From Cedecea neteri (GTDB taxonomy: Bacteria; Pseudomonadota; Gammaproteobacteria; Enterobacterales; Enterobacteriaceae): a stretch of DNA of 64,000 bases. Of this stretch, positions 1 to 8,541 are shown piece by piece. Made by a program: the position numbers and the translations under genes. Numbering within the stretch: the first letter of the stretch is position 1; every line of letters begins with the position of its first letter. The stretch lies in NCBI RefSeq assembly GCF_000758305.1, contig NZ_CP009458.1:4836001-4900000 (forward strand), in the 5' to 3' direction. The notes under the pieces are model-generated. The model saw only the letters and a program-made list of their open reading frames with translations, searched no databases and had not been told where the DNA came from.

Positions 1-2
1 CA

Positions 3-530
3 GACCTCGGCGACTGGCTGCACGCCCACCCTCACTATCACGTTTCGATCAACCTCGCCCCTGCCGATGTGCTAAACGACAAGATTTTGCAGGTTATTAA
101 GCCCCTGCTGCTGAAGTACCAAATCAAAGCGGAGCAGATAGCGCTGGAGATCACCGAACGCGGCTTCGCTAACCCGAAAGTCAGCGCTCCAATTGTGGCG
201 AAATACCGCGAAGCGGGCCACCCAATCTACCTGGATGACTTTGGCACAGGCTACTCCAGCCTCAGCTACCTGCAGGATCTCGATGTCGATATCCTGAAAA
301 TAGACAAATCGTTCGTTGACGCGCTGGAGTACAAAAACGTCACGCCGTACATCATTGAAATGGCGAAAACGCTGCATCTGGCGACGCTGGCCGAAGGGAT
401 TGAAACGGCGGCGCAGGCGGCGTGGCTGCGGGAACACGGCGTCGCCTGGGGGCAGGGCTGGCTTTACAGCAAAGCCCTGCCGAAACAGGCTTTTATCGAC
501 TGGATTGCCCGCAACCGCATTGTGAACTGA
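3..530 (+). CDS. EAL-domain cyclic-di-GMP phosphodiesterase, C-terminal part (5' end outside window)
   Basis: The reading frame is open from the window edge, so only the C-terminal part of an EAL domain is present. Visible active-site motifs, in order, are EITER (metal/substrate Glu), DDFGTGYSS (paired catalytic Asp), KIDKSFV (Lys), EGIET and the terminal QGWLYSKALP. All key residues are intact, so the domain should hydrolyse c-di-GMP to pGpG. The sequence style (KIDKSFVDALEYKNVTPYII) resembles the membrane-bound CSS-motif EAL proteins of enterics, but the sensor half is not in the window, so the paralogue cannot be named. Its stop codon abuts the stop of the converging XRE gene (TGATCA), leaving no room for a separate terminator. 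Confidence 0.9.
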   Translation, partial: DLGDWLHAHPHYHVSINLAPADVLNDKILQVIKPLLLKYQIKAEQIALEITERGFANPKVSAPIVAKYREAGHPIYLDDFGTGYSSLSYLQDLDVDILKIDKSFVDALEYKNVTPYIIEMAKTLHLATLAEGIETAAQAAWLREHGVAWGQGWLYSKALPKQAFIDWIARNRIVN

Positions 531-1001
531 TCACTTCCGCAACAGCTGCTGGAGGCGCTGCTGCTGGCGTTTCTCCAGCCAGCCCTTCAGCAGGAACAGG
601 CGCAGGCCACCCATCACCAGCAGCGCGCCCCAAATCAGCGTTGCCCACTGGAACCAGTAATGGCCCGGCGAAGTTAGCCAGTTAATGACGGCCAGACCGG
701 TGCACACAATCGCCCACACCAATACCGAACGGTAGAAGCGATATTCGCGCGCCACCCGCCGTTTAGCTTCGAGAATGCGGGTATTCAGCGCATCCTCTGG
801 TTCACCGTCTGGCTCATTGTCATCGTACAAATCCGTCACATTGAGATCGAACGCCGCCGCGATCGCGCTCATGGTTTCCAGGCTCGCCTGGCCGCCATTT
901 TCAATACGCTGAATAGTTCTGACGCTCAGGGAAGAGAGTTCGGCCAGCTGCTCCTGGGACCAGGCGCGGGACAAACGCAACGCTTTAATGTTGTTACTCA
1001 T
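531..1001 (-). CDS. XRE-family HTH regulator with two-helix membrane tail
   Basis: This 156-residue protein has an N-terminal Cro/C1-type helix-turn-helix (residues about 5-58, SQEQLAELSSLSVRTIQRIENG). An acidic linker follows, then two hydrophobic helices (about 90-109 and 116-138) separated by a short polar loop, and a basic Gln/Arg-rich tail. The layout fits known XRE proteins with a C-terminal 2TM domain, so it is probably a membrane-anchored regulator. No target is evident. It converges on the EAL phosphodiesterase gene with adjacent stop codons. A GGA-rich ribosome site (GAGGATCTCCAGCC) precedes the ATG. Confidence 0.75.
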   Translation of the reverse strand: MSNNIKALRLSRAWSQEQLAELSSLSVRTIQRIENGGQASLETMSAIAAAFDLNVTDLYDDNEPDGEPEDALNTRILEAKRRVAREYRFYRSVLVWAIVCTGLAVINWLTSPGHYWFQWATLIWGALLVMGGLRLFLLKGWLEKRQQQRLQQLLRK

Positions 1002-1105
1002 GGCTGGAGATCCTCAAATGATTTAACCCGCCCTGACTATGGCTCAGCCCGCGCCACTTCAACACGACAGCGACACGACATCAACCCGACAGCAACCTGA
1101 CAGCC

Positions 1106-1864
1106 CTAATGCGCCGTTTTTCGCCGGGCAAAAGCAAAGCAGATAATCGGCAGAGGCAAAGTGAACAGCAGCAGCAGCCATACCAAAGTATAAACCGCAT
1201 CCACGCCGTCGTTTTGCAGATTGGTATACAGCTTGACGGGGATCCCCTGAGGGAAATAAGCGAAAATCATCACGATGCCAAATTCGCCGATGGCCCGAAC
1301 CCAGGCCACGGCAAGCGCCGACGCAAGCCCCGGGGCGGACATCGGCAAAGCAAGGCGCAGGAAGCGCTGCCAGGGCGAGGCCCCGAGCGTGCGTCCGGCT
1401 TCAAGGATCTCTTTCGGCACCGCGGCAAACGCGGAACGGGCGGCGGTAATAAAGTAAGGCAGCGCGCCGTAAACCTGAGCCAGCACAAAAGCCCCAGGGT
1501 TGTTCACCAGCGTTAGCCCGAAGCGGGACAGCCACTCCCCCGCCAGGCTATACGGCCCCCAGGCGGAAATCAGCAAAATCCCCATCGCCAGCGGCGGCGT
1601 AAGCAGGGGAAGCAACACCAATACCTCAACCAGCAGCCGACGCCGTCCTTTGGCCCAGGCCAGCCACCAGGCCACCGGCAACCCCAGCGCCACCACAATC
1701 ATCAGCGCCAGGCCGCCCAGCCCAAGGGAAACGGCAATCGCGCCACCGTCTCCCCAGGCCAAATGAAAACCGTGCCACGGCGTGACGCCCAGCAAAGTCG
1801 CAAACGGAATCGCCAGCAGAAGCAGTGCCGGGAGCGACAGCCACATTGCCGGGCTACGCATCAT
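1106..1864 (-). CDS. Molybdate/tungstate-type ABC transporter permease
   Basis: This is a 252-residue inner-membrane permease with about six hydrophobic segments and the cytoplasmic EAA loop (EAGRTLGASPWQRFLRLALP, about residues 160-180) that docks to an ABC ATPase. The sequence belongs to the ModB/CysT-like group of oxyanion permeases. Its ATG overlaps the stop of the upstream binding-protein gene in an ATGA, so the two are translationally coupled. No ATPase gene follows: the next 104 bases are non-coding and then an unrelated XRE gene begins. The energy subunit must come from elsewhere, or the system is inactive. Substrate specificity is inferred from the binding protein and the upstream site. 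Confidence 0.8.
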   Translation of the reverse strand: MMRSPAMWLSLPALLLLAIPFATLLGVTPWHGFHLAWGDGGAIAVSLGLGGLALMIVVALGLPVAWWLAWAKGRRRLLVEVLVLLPLLTPPLAMGILLISAWGPYSLAGEWLSRFGLTLVNNPGAFVLAQVYGALPYFITAARSAFAAVPKEILEAGRTLGASPWQRFLRLALPMSAPGLASALAVAWVRAIGEFGIVMIFAYFPQGIPVKLYTNLQNDGVDAVYTLVWLLLLFTLPLPIICFAFARRKTAH

Positions 1865-2793
1865 TGCGCGTAAATCGCCTGGCCCTTAGGTGCCGCATAG
1901 CCATTCGCTTTAAACAGCTTTTGACCTTCGGCACTGCGCATAAAGTCGATAAACTTCTGCCCCTGCTGCACGCCGTTCGGGGCGTTTTTCAGCACGGCAG
2001 CGTAATAGACCAGCGGCTGGGTATGCAGCACCTGATCTTTCCCGGCGCTGTCCTTGATGGTGAAGCTCACGGTGTCGTACCACTGTTTGGCTTCATCCGG
2101 GTTGCTGAGGTTGATCTCATCCGGCAGCGCGATGTACGGCAGTTTGGCGGAAATCACTTCACTTTCATACCCGGCGGCGGCGTCAACCTGCCCGCTCTCC
2201 AGCCGCGTCAGCAAGCCACCCTCCAGGCTGACCTGGGCAGGGTTTTGGACTTCCCCCATCACCTGCTTCGCCACGCCAGGATGCTGGTAATATTTTTCCG
2301 CCAGCAGCAGCGTAAAGACAATGTTCTGCCCTTTAGGATCGTTATACGGATCGGTGCGACCAAACTTCAGCCCCGGCGTCGCCAGCACTTTCAGCCAGCT
2401 GGCATCTTTCCCGCTCGCGGCGGCAAACTGCGGGGCGTATTTCCCTTTCGGGCTATAAGCGATAACCATGCTGGTGCTGGCCACCGGCACGGCATCGTCA
2501 ATCAGCCCGGCATCTTTCAGAATTTGCATAGGGCCAGGGGTGATAGAGACAAACACATCGGCGGTAATTTTCTTGCTGGCGAGCAGCCGCGCCATCCCGT
2601 AAGCGCCCTGCCCCTGTCCCTGGTAATCACCGTGGTTTTCTTTGGCAAAGGCCGGGCCGAGAGACTGGTCCATCACCTTGCCCATCGAACCTGCATAAGT
2701 GACGCGAATATCGGATGAAGCCAGCGCCGGGGCGCTGAAAAGAAGTGAGCAAAGCGCCAGGGCGCCCGCGCTGCGTGCTGAAGTCAAAGCCAT
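1861..2793 (-). CDS. Periplasmic substrate-binding protein, WtpA/ModA-like (molybdate/tungstate type)
   Basis: The 310-residue precursor carries a signal peptide (hydrophobic core ALALCSLLFSAPALA, cleavage near residue 25). The mature start, IRVTYAGSMGKVMDQSL, and the segment ADVFVSITPGPM resemble the WtpA-type extracellular oxyanion-binding family, in which the AGS segment contacts the anion. It should deliver ligand to the permease encoded next to it with an ATGA overlap. A GAGGAT ribosome site precedes the ATG. A ModE-like inverted repeat lies directly upstream, which supports molybdate or tungstate as ligand over sulfate or thiosulfate; binding itself cannot be read from sequence. Confidence 0.75.
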   Translation of the reverse strand: MALTSARSAGALALCSLLFSAPALASSDIRVTYAGSMGKVMDQSLGPAFAKENHGDYQGQGQGAYGMARLLASKKITADVFVSITPGPMQILKDAGLIDDAVPVASTSMVIAYSPKGKYAPQFAAASGKDASWLKVLATPGLKFGRTDPYNDPKGQNIVFTLLLAEKYYQHPGVAKQVMGEVQNPAQVSLEGGLLTRLESGQVDAAAGYESEVISAKLPYIALPDEINLSNPDEAKQWYDTVSFTIKDSAGKDQVLHTQPLVYYAAVLKNAPNGVQQGQKFIDFMRSAEGQKLFKANGYAAPKGQAIYAQ

Positions 2794-2801
2794 AGCATCC
2801 T

Positions 2802-2825
2802 CGTTATATATAAAAATACACAGCG
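2802..2825. promoter_or_regulatory. Candidate ModE operator
   Basis: The half-sites CGTTATAT (2802-2809) and ACACAGCG (2818-2825) are separated by 8 bases. The known E. coli modA ModE box has CGTTATAT, eight bases, then ACATAACG: the left half is identical and the right half matches 6 of 8. The site lies between the binding-protein ribosome site and its upstream region, where a bound repressor could block transcription. No footprint exists; this is a sequence match only. Confidence 0.5.
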
Positions 2826-2888
2826 ATTATCCGCGCCGCTTCGCCGCTAAACAACGAGTTTGTATGATGAATTTATCTGCGGTTGAAG

Positions 2889-4430
2889 TTAAGAGGTACT
2901 CCCTTGGGGTGACTTAACCCCCAGCCGCTTCGCCAGTCGGTGAAGGTTGGCCACGTCGACGCCGAGCTGCCGGGCGCTGGCCGCCCAGTTATTGCCATTG
3001 CGGGCAAGCGCTTCAACAACTCGGCCGCGCTGAAACTCATCGGTCGCTTCCCGCAGGCTGACAAAAGGGGTTTCTACAGGCGGAGTTTCTGGCTCGTGGG
3101 CTACCGCATCCATCTGGCCAGAAAGCTGGAAATGTTGAGGCTGAAGCACAAGCTCGCCCTGCGGATAAGCAGCGCGGGCCAGCACAATCGCGCGATAAAT
3201 GGCGTGTTCCAGCTCGCGAATATTCCCCGGCCAGCCATACTGCGCCAGAAGTATCCGAGCCGATTCGCTAAGCACAACCTGTTTCAGGCCCATCTTCACG
3301 CGGCTTTGCTCGCAGAAAAAACCGGCCAGCAGCGCAATATCATCTCCACGCTCGCGCAGCGGCGGAACGTGCAGCGGAAAAACGCTCAGGCGGTGAAACA
3401 GGTCGGCGCGGAACTCGCCAGCCAGTACCTGCTGGCGCAGATCGCGGTTAGTCGCGGCCAGTACCCGCACATCCACGCGCTGGCTGCGATCGTCCCCCAC
3501 TCGTTGTATATCGCCGTACTGCAGCACGCGCAGCAGCTTGGCCTGCAGCGCCAGCGGTAATTCACCGATTTCATCGAGAAACAGCGTGCCGTTATCCGCC
3601 ATTTCAAACTTGCCGGTGCGGTGATGAATCGCCCCGGTAAAAGCTCCCTTCACATGGCCGAACAGTTCACTCTCCGCCACGCTTTCCGGCAGCGCGGCAC
3701 AGTTTAGGTAAACCAGCGGACTTGCCGCCCTGGCCGATCCAGCGTGAATCGCGCGCGCCACCAGCTCTTTCCCCACGCCCGTCTCGCCGGTAATCAGCAC
3801 GTTCAGATCGGAACTGGCAACAATCTCGATCTCTTTTTTCAGCTGAATGATGCCAGTTGAGCGGCCAATCATCTCCCCGGCTGCTTCACGTGCAATAGCG
3901 GGCTGCACCGTACCTTCCGGCGTTTGCTTTTCAAGCTGTTCCAGCAGTAAAGCATTGTTCAGCGCCCCGGACGCCAGCACGCCAATCAGCCTGAGTTCTT
4001 CATCGCTGAAGCTGTCGAACTGATAAGGATCCATGCCGTCCACGGTCAGCGCGCCGATAAGCGTCTGATCAGCAAACAATGGCAGCCCCAGACAGGCGTG
4101 AACCTTGAGTTCTTCATGGTCTGGAATCAGGCCGTCATACGGGTCGGGTAGCTCGCTGTCGGCCGGGAAACGTACCACGTCTCCTGCGCGGGCAATGGCC
4201 TCCAGCCGCGGATGGGCATCCACGGCAAAGCGCCGCCCCAGCACGTCGATGGCAAGGCCATCTATCGCCAACGGATAGAAATGTCGCGACTCGTAGCGCA
4301 ACAGCGCCGTGGCATCGCCACCTAGCAGCTTCCTCAGGGTTCGGATAACGCGGGTAAAGCGATCGGAATGGCTGATGCCGCTCTGCAGTTCGATTGCAAT
4401 GGCGGCGAGAGAAGACATCGACAGGCTCAT
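2889..4430 (-). CDS. norR: Anaerobic nitric oxide reductase transcription regulator NorR
   Basis: NorR is a sigma-54-dependent enhancer-binding protein that senses NO through a non-haem iron in its GAF domain and activates norVW. The 513-residue product has a GAF domain (about 1-175), an AAA+ domain (about 195-420) with Walker A GETGVGKE, the sigma-54-contacting GAFTGA loop and LFLDEIGE, and a C-terminal Fis-type helix-turn-helix (ARQLGVDVANLHRLAKRLG). Length agrees with the E. coli protein (about 504). It is divergent from norVW, with three NorR sites between them. A second in-frame ATG four codons downstream is an alternative start. Confidence 0.97.
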   Translation of the reverse strand: MSLSMSSLAAIAIELQSGISHSDRFTRVIRTLRKLLGGDATALLRYESRHFYPLAIDGLAIDVLGRRFAVDAHPRLEAIARAGDVVRFPADSELPDPYDGLIPDHEELKVHACLGLPLFADQTLIGALTVDGMDPYQFDSFSDEELRLIGVLASGALNNALLLEQLEKQTPEGTVQPAIAREAAGEMIGRSTGIIQLKKEIEIVASSDLNVLITGETGVGKELVARAIHAGSARAASPLVYLNCAALPESVAESELFGHVKGAFTGAIHHRTGKFEMADNGTLFLDEIGELPLALQAKLLRVLQYGDIQRVGDDRSQRVDVRVLAATNRDLRQQVLAGEFRADLFHRLSVFPLHVPPLRERGDDIALLAGFFCEQSRVKMGLKQVVLSESARILLAQYGWPGNIRELEHAIYRAIVLARAAYPQGELVLQPQHFQLSGQMDAVAHEPETPPVETPFVSLREATDEFQRGRVVEALARNGNNWAASARQLGVDVANLHRLAKRLGVKSPQGSTS

Positions 4431-4474
4431 GGGGAGGCTCCGGAAACGCGGGGCGTTCAGCTTACGCCTGAGTA

Positions 4475-4530
4475 GTCAAAATGACAAACACCAGAGTCAT
4501 TATGACTAAAAACAACAATGTCATTATGAC
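4475..4530. promoter_or_regulatory. Three NorR enhancer sites upstream of norVW
   Basis: Three 11-base palindrome-like sites are present: GTCAAAATGAC (4475-4485), GTCATTATGAC (4496-4506) and GTCATTATGAC (4520-4530), with centres 21 and 24 bases apart. They fit the established GT-N7-AC NorR pattern, and three sites are the known arrangement in E. coli. They lie about 55-110 bases upstream of the sigma-54 promoter, as expected for enhancer action through DNA looping, and next to the divergent norR start, where NorR could also affect its own gene. Confidence 0.9.
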
Positions 4531-4584
4531 AACACCACAACCCCCACAAAACAACAAAACATTAAAAATCAAAGCATTAAAAAA

Positions 4585-4602
4585 CTGGCACGATACTCGC
4601 AA
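4585..4602 (+). promoter_or_regulatory. Sigma-54 promoter of norVW (-24/-12)
   Basis: CTGGCACGATACTCGCAA matches the sigma-54 consensus TGGCACG-N4-TTGCW with one mismatch (TCGCA for TTGCA). GG at 4587-4588 and GC at 4599-4600 have the required ten-base spacing. Transcription would begin near 4612, about 40 bases before the norV ATG at 4652. Confidence 0.88.
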
Positions 4603-4651
4603 TAACACAGTCATTGAAGCACTTAACGCTATGACATCAATGAGGTTCTCA

Positions 4652-6103
4652 ATGGCTATTCAGGTTAAAAACAACATTCAGTGGGTTGGGCAGCGTGACT
4701 GGGAAGTGCGTGATTTTCACGGCACGGAATATAAAACGCTGCGCGGCAGCAGCTACAACAGCTACCTCATTCGCGAAGAAAAAACTGTCCTAATCGACAC
4801 CGTCGACCACAAGTTCAGCCGCGAGTTTGTGCAAAACCTCGAGCGTGAAATCGACCTTAACACGCTCGACTACATCATTATCAACCACGCGGAAGAAGAC
4901 CATGCGGGAGCGCTGACCGAGCTGATGTCACGCATCCCGCACACGCCAATATACTGCACCGCCAACGGCATCGATTCTATTAACGGCCACCACCATCACC
5001 CGGAGTGGAACTTTAAGGTAGTGAAAACCGGCGACAGCCTGGACATCGGCAATGGCAAACAGCTGATCTTCGTTGAAACTCCGATGCTGCACTGGCCGGA
5101 CAGCATGATGACCTACCTGACCGGCGATGCGGTGCTGTTCAGCAACGACGCCTTCGGCCAGCATTACTGCGATGAACACCTGTTTAACGACGAAGTGGAT
5201 CAGACTGAGCTGTTCGAACAGTGCCAGCGCTACTATGCCAACATCCTGACGCCGTTCAGCCGCCTGGTAACGCCAAAAATTACCGAAATCCTCGGCTTCA
5301 ACCTGCCGGTGGAGATGATTGCCACCTCCCACGGCGTGGTCTGGCGCGACAACCCGACGCAAATCGTTGAGCTGTATTTGAAATGGGCGGCCGATTACCA
5401 GGAAGACCGTATCACGCTGTTCTACGACACCATGTCGAACAATACCCGCATGATGGCGGACGCCATTGCCCAGGGCATTCACGAAGTTGACCCGCGCGTG
5501 GCGGTGAAAATCTTCAACGTGGCCCGCAGCGATAAAAATGAAATTTTGACCAACGTGTTCCGCTCCAAAGGCGTGCTGGTCGGCACCTCCACCATGAACA
5601 ACGTGATGATGCCGAAAATCGCCGGGCTGGTGGAAGAGATCACAGGGCTGCGCTTTCGCAACAAACGCGCCAGCGCCTTCGGCTCCCACGGCTGGAGCGG
5701 CGGCGCGGTCGATCGTCTTTCCACCCGCCTGCAGGACGCGGGGTTTGAAATGTCCCTCAGCCTGAAGGCGAAATGGCGCCCGGACGGCAACGCGCTGGAA
5801 CTTTGCCGCGAACATGGCCGCGAAATCGCCCGCCAGTGGGCGCTCTCCCCGCTGCCGGTGGCTCAGGCTGTAATCACCGCCGATTCGATAGCCGAAGAAG
5901 CAAAAGCAGAATCCACCGGCGCCGACCTCGGCCCCTGCATGCAGTGCAGCGTTTGCCAGTGGATTTACGATCCGGTCCAGGGTGAACCAATGCAGGCCGT
6001 TGAGCCAGGCACGCCGTGGAGCGAAGTGCCTGACAGTTTCCTGTGCCCTGAATGTTCGCTGGGCAAAGATGTCTTCGACGAACTGGCAACGGAGGCCAAA
6101 TGA
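4652..6103 (+). CDS. norV: Anaerobic nitric oxide reductase flavorubredoxin NorV
   Basis: NorV reduces NO to N2O in the cytoplasm under anaerobiosis. The 483-residue protein has a metallo-beta-lactamase-like diiron domain (HAEEDHAG ligand motif; LHWPDSM; GDAVLFSNDAFG; ATSHG), a flavodoxin domain (FMN loop around YDTMSNNTRMM) and a C-terminal rubredoxin with two Cys pairs (CSVC and CPEC). I chose the ATG at 4652 because it has a GAGG ribosome site, gives MAIQVKNN as in the E. coli protein, and lies downstream of the promoter. The frame stays open to 4481, but that extension is AT-rich and contains the NorR sites and promoter. It overlaps norW in an ATGA. Confidence 0.97.
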   Translation: MAIQVKNNIQWVGQRDWEVRDFHGTEYKTLRGSSYNSYLIREEKTVLIDTVDHKFSREFVQNLEREIDLNTLDYIIINHAEEDHAGALTELMSRIPHTPIYCTANGIDSINGHHHHPEWNFKVVKTGDSLDIGNGKQLIFVETPMLHWPDSMMTYLTGDAVLFSNDAFGQHYCDEHLFNDEVDQTELFEQCQRYYANILTPFSRLVTPKITEILGFNLPVEMIATSHGVVWRDNPTQIVELYLKWAADYQEDRITLFYDTMSNNTRMMADAIAQGIHEVDPRVAVKIFNVARSDKNEILTNVFRSKGVLVGTSTMNNVMMPKIAGLVEEITGLRFRNKRASAFGSHGWSGGAVDRLSTRLQDAGFEMSLSLKAKWRPDGNALELCREHGREIARQWALSPLPVAQAVITADSIAEEAKAESTGADLGPCMQCSVCQWIYDPVQGEPMQAVEPGTPWSEVPDSFLCPECSLGKDVFDELATEAK

Positions 6104-7236
6104 ACAATGGCATTGTGATAGTCGGCTCGGGCTTTGCCGCCCGCCAGTTGGTGAAAAATATTCGCAAACACAGCGCAGAGGTGCCCATCCGGCTGGTTGC
6201 CGCCGACAGCGCCGACGAGTACAACAAACCGGATCTGAGCCACGTCATCAGTTTAAATCAGGGAGCCGAAGCGATGACCCGCCAGCAGGCTGGCGCGTTT
6301 GCGGAGCAGTTCAACCTGACCCTGCACGCCAATAGCTGGGTCAGCAGCCTCGACCCCAAAAACAAACTGGTCAACTGCGGCGAACGACAATGGCACTACG
6401 ACAAACTGGTGCTGGCGACCGGCTCTTCCGCCCTGTTGCCGCCCGTCGCCGGCAAAGAGCTGATGACGACGCTCAATAGCCAGCAAGAATATCAGGCCTG
6501 CGAAGCCCGGCTGCGTGACGCCCGGCGGGTGATGATCCTCGGCGGAGGGCTGATCGGCAGCGAGCTGGCGATGGACTTCTGCCGCGCGGGCAAAGAAGTT
6601 GTGCTGGTGGATAACGCCAGCCACCTGATGGCATCGCTGCTTCCGGCAGAGGTTAGCGGCCGCCTGCAGTCCCGCCTGAACGAGATGGGCGTCGAGCTGC
6701 TATTCAACCAGCGTCTGGAAGCGGTGAGCCAGATGGAGTCAGGGCTGTGCGCCACGCTCAACAACGGACGTGAGCTGCAAGTCGATGCGGTAGTCTCTGC
6801 CATCGGCCTGCGCCCGAACGTTGGGCTGGCGCAGCATGCAGGGCTTGAGGTTAACCGGGGCATCAAGGTGAACAGCCAGCTGCAAACGTCTGACCCGGAC
6901 ATTTATGCCCTCGGCGACTGCGCAGAAATAGACGGTAAAGTGCTGCCGTTCCTGCAGCCGATTCAGCTCAGCGCCATGACGCTGGCAAAAAACCTGCTCG
7001 GTGCGAGCGACACGCTTTCCCTTCCGGCGATGCTGGTCAAGGTGAAAACGCCGGAGATGCCGCTGCACCTGGCCGGAGAAACCCAGCGCCGCGACCTGAT
7101 CTGGCAGATTACCGCCAGTCCGCAAGGGCTGATTGCCAAAGGGATGGACGCCGAGCAGCAGCTAAGGGCGTTTATCGTCAGCGAGGATCATATGAAGCAG
7201 GCGTTTAGTTTGGTGCGGGAGCTGCAGTTAGGCTGA
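6100..7236 (+). CDS. norW: NADH:flavorubredoxin reductase NorW
   Basis: NorW passes electrons from NADH through FAD to the rubredoxin domain of NorV. The 378-residue protein has an N-terminal FAD-binding Rossmann motif (IVIVGSGFAARQ), an NAD-binding motif near residue 150 (ILGGGLIGSELAMDF) and the C-terminal FAD motif YALGDCAEI. Length matches E. coli NorW (377). The ATG at 6100 overlaps the norV stop (ATGA) and follows a GGAGG ribosome site, so an upstream in-frame ATG inside norV is rejected. The gene ends at a convergent junction containing a GC-rich repeat element. Confidence 0.96.
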   Translation: MNNGIVIVGSGFAARQLVKNIRKHSAEVPIRLVAADSADEYNKPDLSHVISLNQGAEAMTRQQAGAFAEQFNLTLHANSWVSSLDPKNKLVNCGERQWHYDKLVLATGSSALLPPVAGKELMTTLNSQQEYQACEARLRDARRVMILGGGLIGSELAMDFCRAGKEVVLVDNASHLMASLLPAEVSGRLQSRLNEMGVELLFNQRLEAVSQMESGLCATLNNGRELQVDAVVSAIGLRPNVGLAQHAGLEVNRGIKVNSQLQTSDPDIYALGDCAEIDGKVLPFLQPIQLSAMTLAKNLLGASDTLSLPAMLVKVKTPEMPLHLAGETQRRDLIWQITASPQGLIAKGMDAEQQLRAFIVSEDHMKQAFSLVRELQLG

Positions 7237-7263
7237 AGGAAAATGAGCGCAGGGAGCCATTTT

Positions 7264-7410
7264 TCCCCTCACCCCGGCCCTCTCCCCAGGGGGGCGAGGG
7301 AGAAAAAATGACATGCAATCCTGTTTTTCCCTCTTCCCTGTGGGGCGGGGAGAAAACAACAGAGCTGAACAGTCGGTAATCTATCCCCTCTCCCCTATGG
7401 GGTGAGGGGC
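7264..7410. repeat. GC-rich palindromic repeat element, copy A
   Basis: This about 147-base block starts CCCCTCACCCCGGCCCTCTC, continues through alternating C-rich and G-rich arms separated by AAAA and TTTT tracts, and ends GGGGTGAGGGGC. It lies between the convergent ends of norW and hcxA. The same outer and inner arms recur at 13516-13658, 16049-16299 and 32855-33002. The arms can form stable hairpins in both orientations, so the element may serve as a two-way terminator. Confidence 0.85.
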
Positions 7411-7415
7411 AAACC

Positions 7416-8495
7416 TTACAACGTTTCCACTTTCTCCAGCGCCGCCAGCAAACTCTCCGGCGACAGCGCCACCGGCAGCGCATGAATCGACTCCCCGGCC
7501 TGTAAAGTACGAGCAATCACTTTATCCAGATCGGCACGGTGATGAATATCCACATCCAGTTGCGCCAGTTTGGTTGGCAGGTTGAAACGCTTATAGGCCT
7601 GCGTCAGCTGCGCCAGAACATCGTCCTGCCCTAGCAGTGCGCTCTGCACCAGAATCCCGTAGGCCACTTTCGTGCCGTGGAGGAAGCGGTCGGTTTGCGG
7701 CAGCGTCGTCAGGCCGTTATGCACGGCATGCGCGGCGGCAACGCGAGTGTAACGTTCGCCCAGGCCGCCCACCATCCCGCCCCCGGCAATAATCGCCTCG
7801 ACCACATCCAGAAACGCCTGACTTAACTTGCCCTGCCGCTGATCTTCCAGCGCCTGCTCGCTGCTCTCCAGCAAAACATCGCGGATTGCCAGCGCCGCCC
7901 CAATGCCGAGGCGCACGGTCAGCGGCAGATTTTCCGGCTGCGGGCTAAGTACCACCGCTTCGTACCACTTCGCCAGCGTGTCGCCGATCCCGGCCAGCAG
8001 ATATTCCTGCGGCGCACGCAGGATAATTTCCGGCTCCACCAGCACCAGGTGATTTGCATCGTTGAAAATCTCGAAGCGCAACGCCTGCCCGGCGTCGTTG
8101 TACCACACGGACAGCGGCGTCCAGGCTGCGCAAGTTGCCGCGATGGTCGGGATCGCCACCACTGGCGCATTCAGCCGACGCGCCACCACTTTGACCGTAT
8201 CCAGCAGCGCCCCGCCGCCGATACCGATCACTACCTGTCGTTCACCAGACTCCGCCACCAGCCTCTGCACGTCGGTTTCGCTGCAGTGCCCGCCAAACTG
8301 AATATGCTTCGCACCGGGCAACTCAAAAGCCTCCGGCAGGAAGGGCCGGGCCGCCTCAAACGCGCGCTCACCGTAGATCCAGACCGCGTTATTCAGCTGA
8401 TCTTCGCTGTAAAACTCAGTCAGACGGGCAAGGCTGCCGGGGTGTGAATAGTAATTCGCGGGGCCGGTAACCACGCGGATAGCGGTGCTGGTCAT
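7416..8495 (-). CDS. hcxA: Hydroxycarboxylate/oxo-acid dehydrogenase HcxA (YbdH)-like, iron-type alcohol dehydrogenase fold
   Basis: This 359-residue member of the glycerol-dehydrogenase-like family has a dinucleotide motif (IGIGGGALLDTVK) and metal-ligand histidines in AAHAVHNGLT and FLHGTKVAYG. It matches E. coli YbdH/HcxA nearly end to end (PTIAATCAAWTPLSVWYNDAG is largely shared; E. coli 362 residues). HcxA is known to reduce 2-oxo acids. The ATG at 8495 has a GGAAATG ribosome site; a 26-codon upstream extension is rejected because it runs through the MetJ-like operator. It is divergent from a sugar-type ABC importer and shares the MetJ boxes, which suggests a role with the oxo acids of methionine salvage (inference). 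Confidence 0.88.
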   Translation of the reverse strand: MTSTAIRVVTGPANYYSHPGSLARLTEFYSEDQLNNAVWIYGERAFEAARPFLPEAFELPGAKHIQFGGHCSETDVQRLVAESGERQVVIGIGGGALLDTVKVVARRLNAPVVAIPTIAATCAAWTPLSVWYNDAGQALRFEIFNDANHLVLVEPEIILRAPQEYLLAGIGDTLAKWYEAVVLSPQPENLPLTVRLGIGAALAIRDVLLESSEQALEDQRQGKLSQAFLDVVEAIIAGGGMVGGLGERYTRVAAAHAVHNGLTTLPQTDRFLHGTKVAYGILVQSALLGQDDVLAQLTQAYKRFNLPTKLAQLDVDIHHRADLDKVIARTLQAGESIHALPVALSPESLLAALEKVETL

Positions 8496-8541
8496 GATGC
8501 ATTTCCTTTTCTTCGCTGGCGGGATATATTCTATGCCGATG

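Noticed and set aside
1825..2718. Long open frame (297 codons) antisense to the binding-protein gene
   Set aside because: Shadow of a GC-rich gene; composition rich in His, Arg and Gln and no recognisable motif, while the opposite strand encodes a clear binding protein.
4481..4651. In-frame upstream extension of norV (57 codons)
   Set aside because: It covers NorR sites and the sigma-54 promoter, is Asn/Thr/Lys-rich unlike NorV proteins, and the ATG at 4652 has a GAGG ribosome site.
4928..5815. 295-codon frame antisense to norV
   Set aside because: Mirror of norV codon use; no motifs and no ribosome site.
7264..7410. Possible CRISPR array in the repeat blocks
   Set aside because: Units are imperfect palindromes with near-identical spacers, and no cas genes are present.
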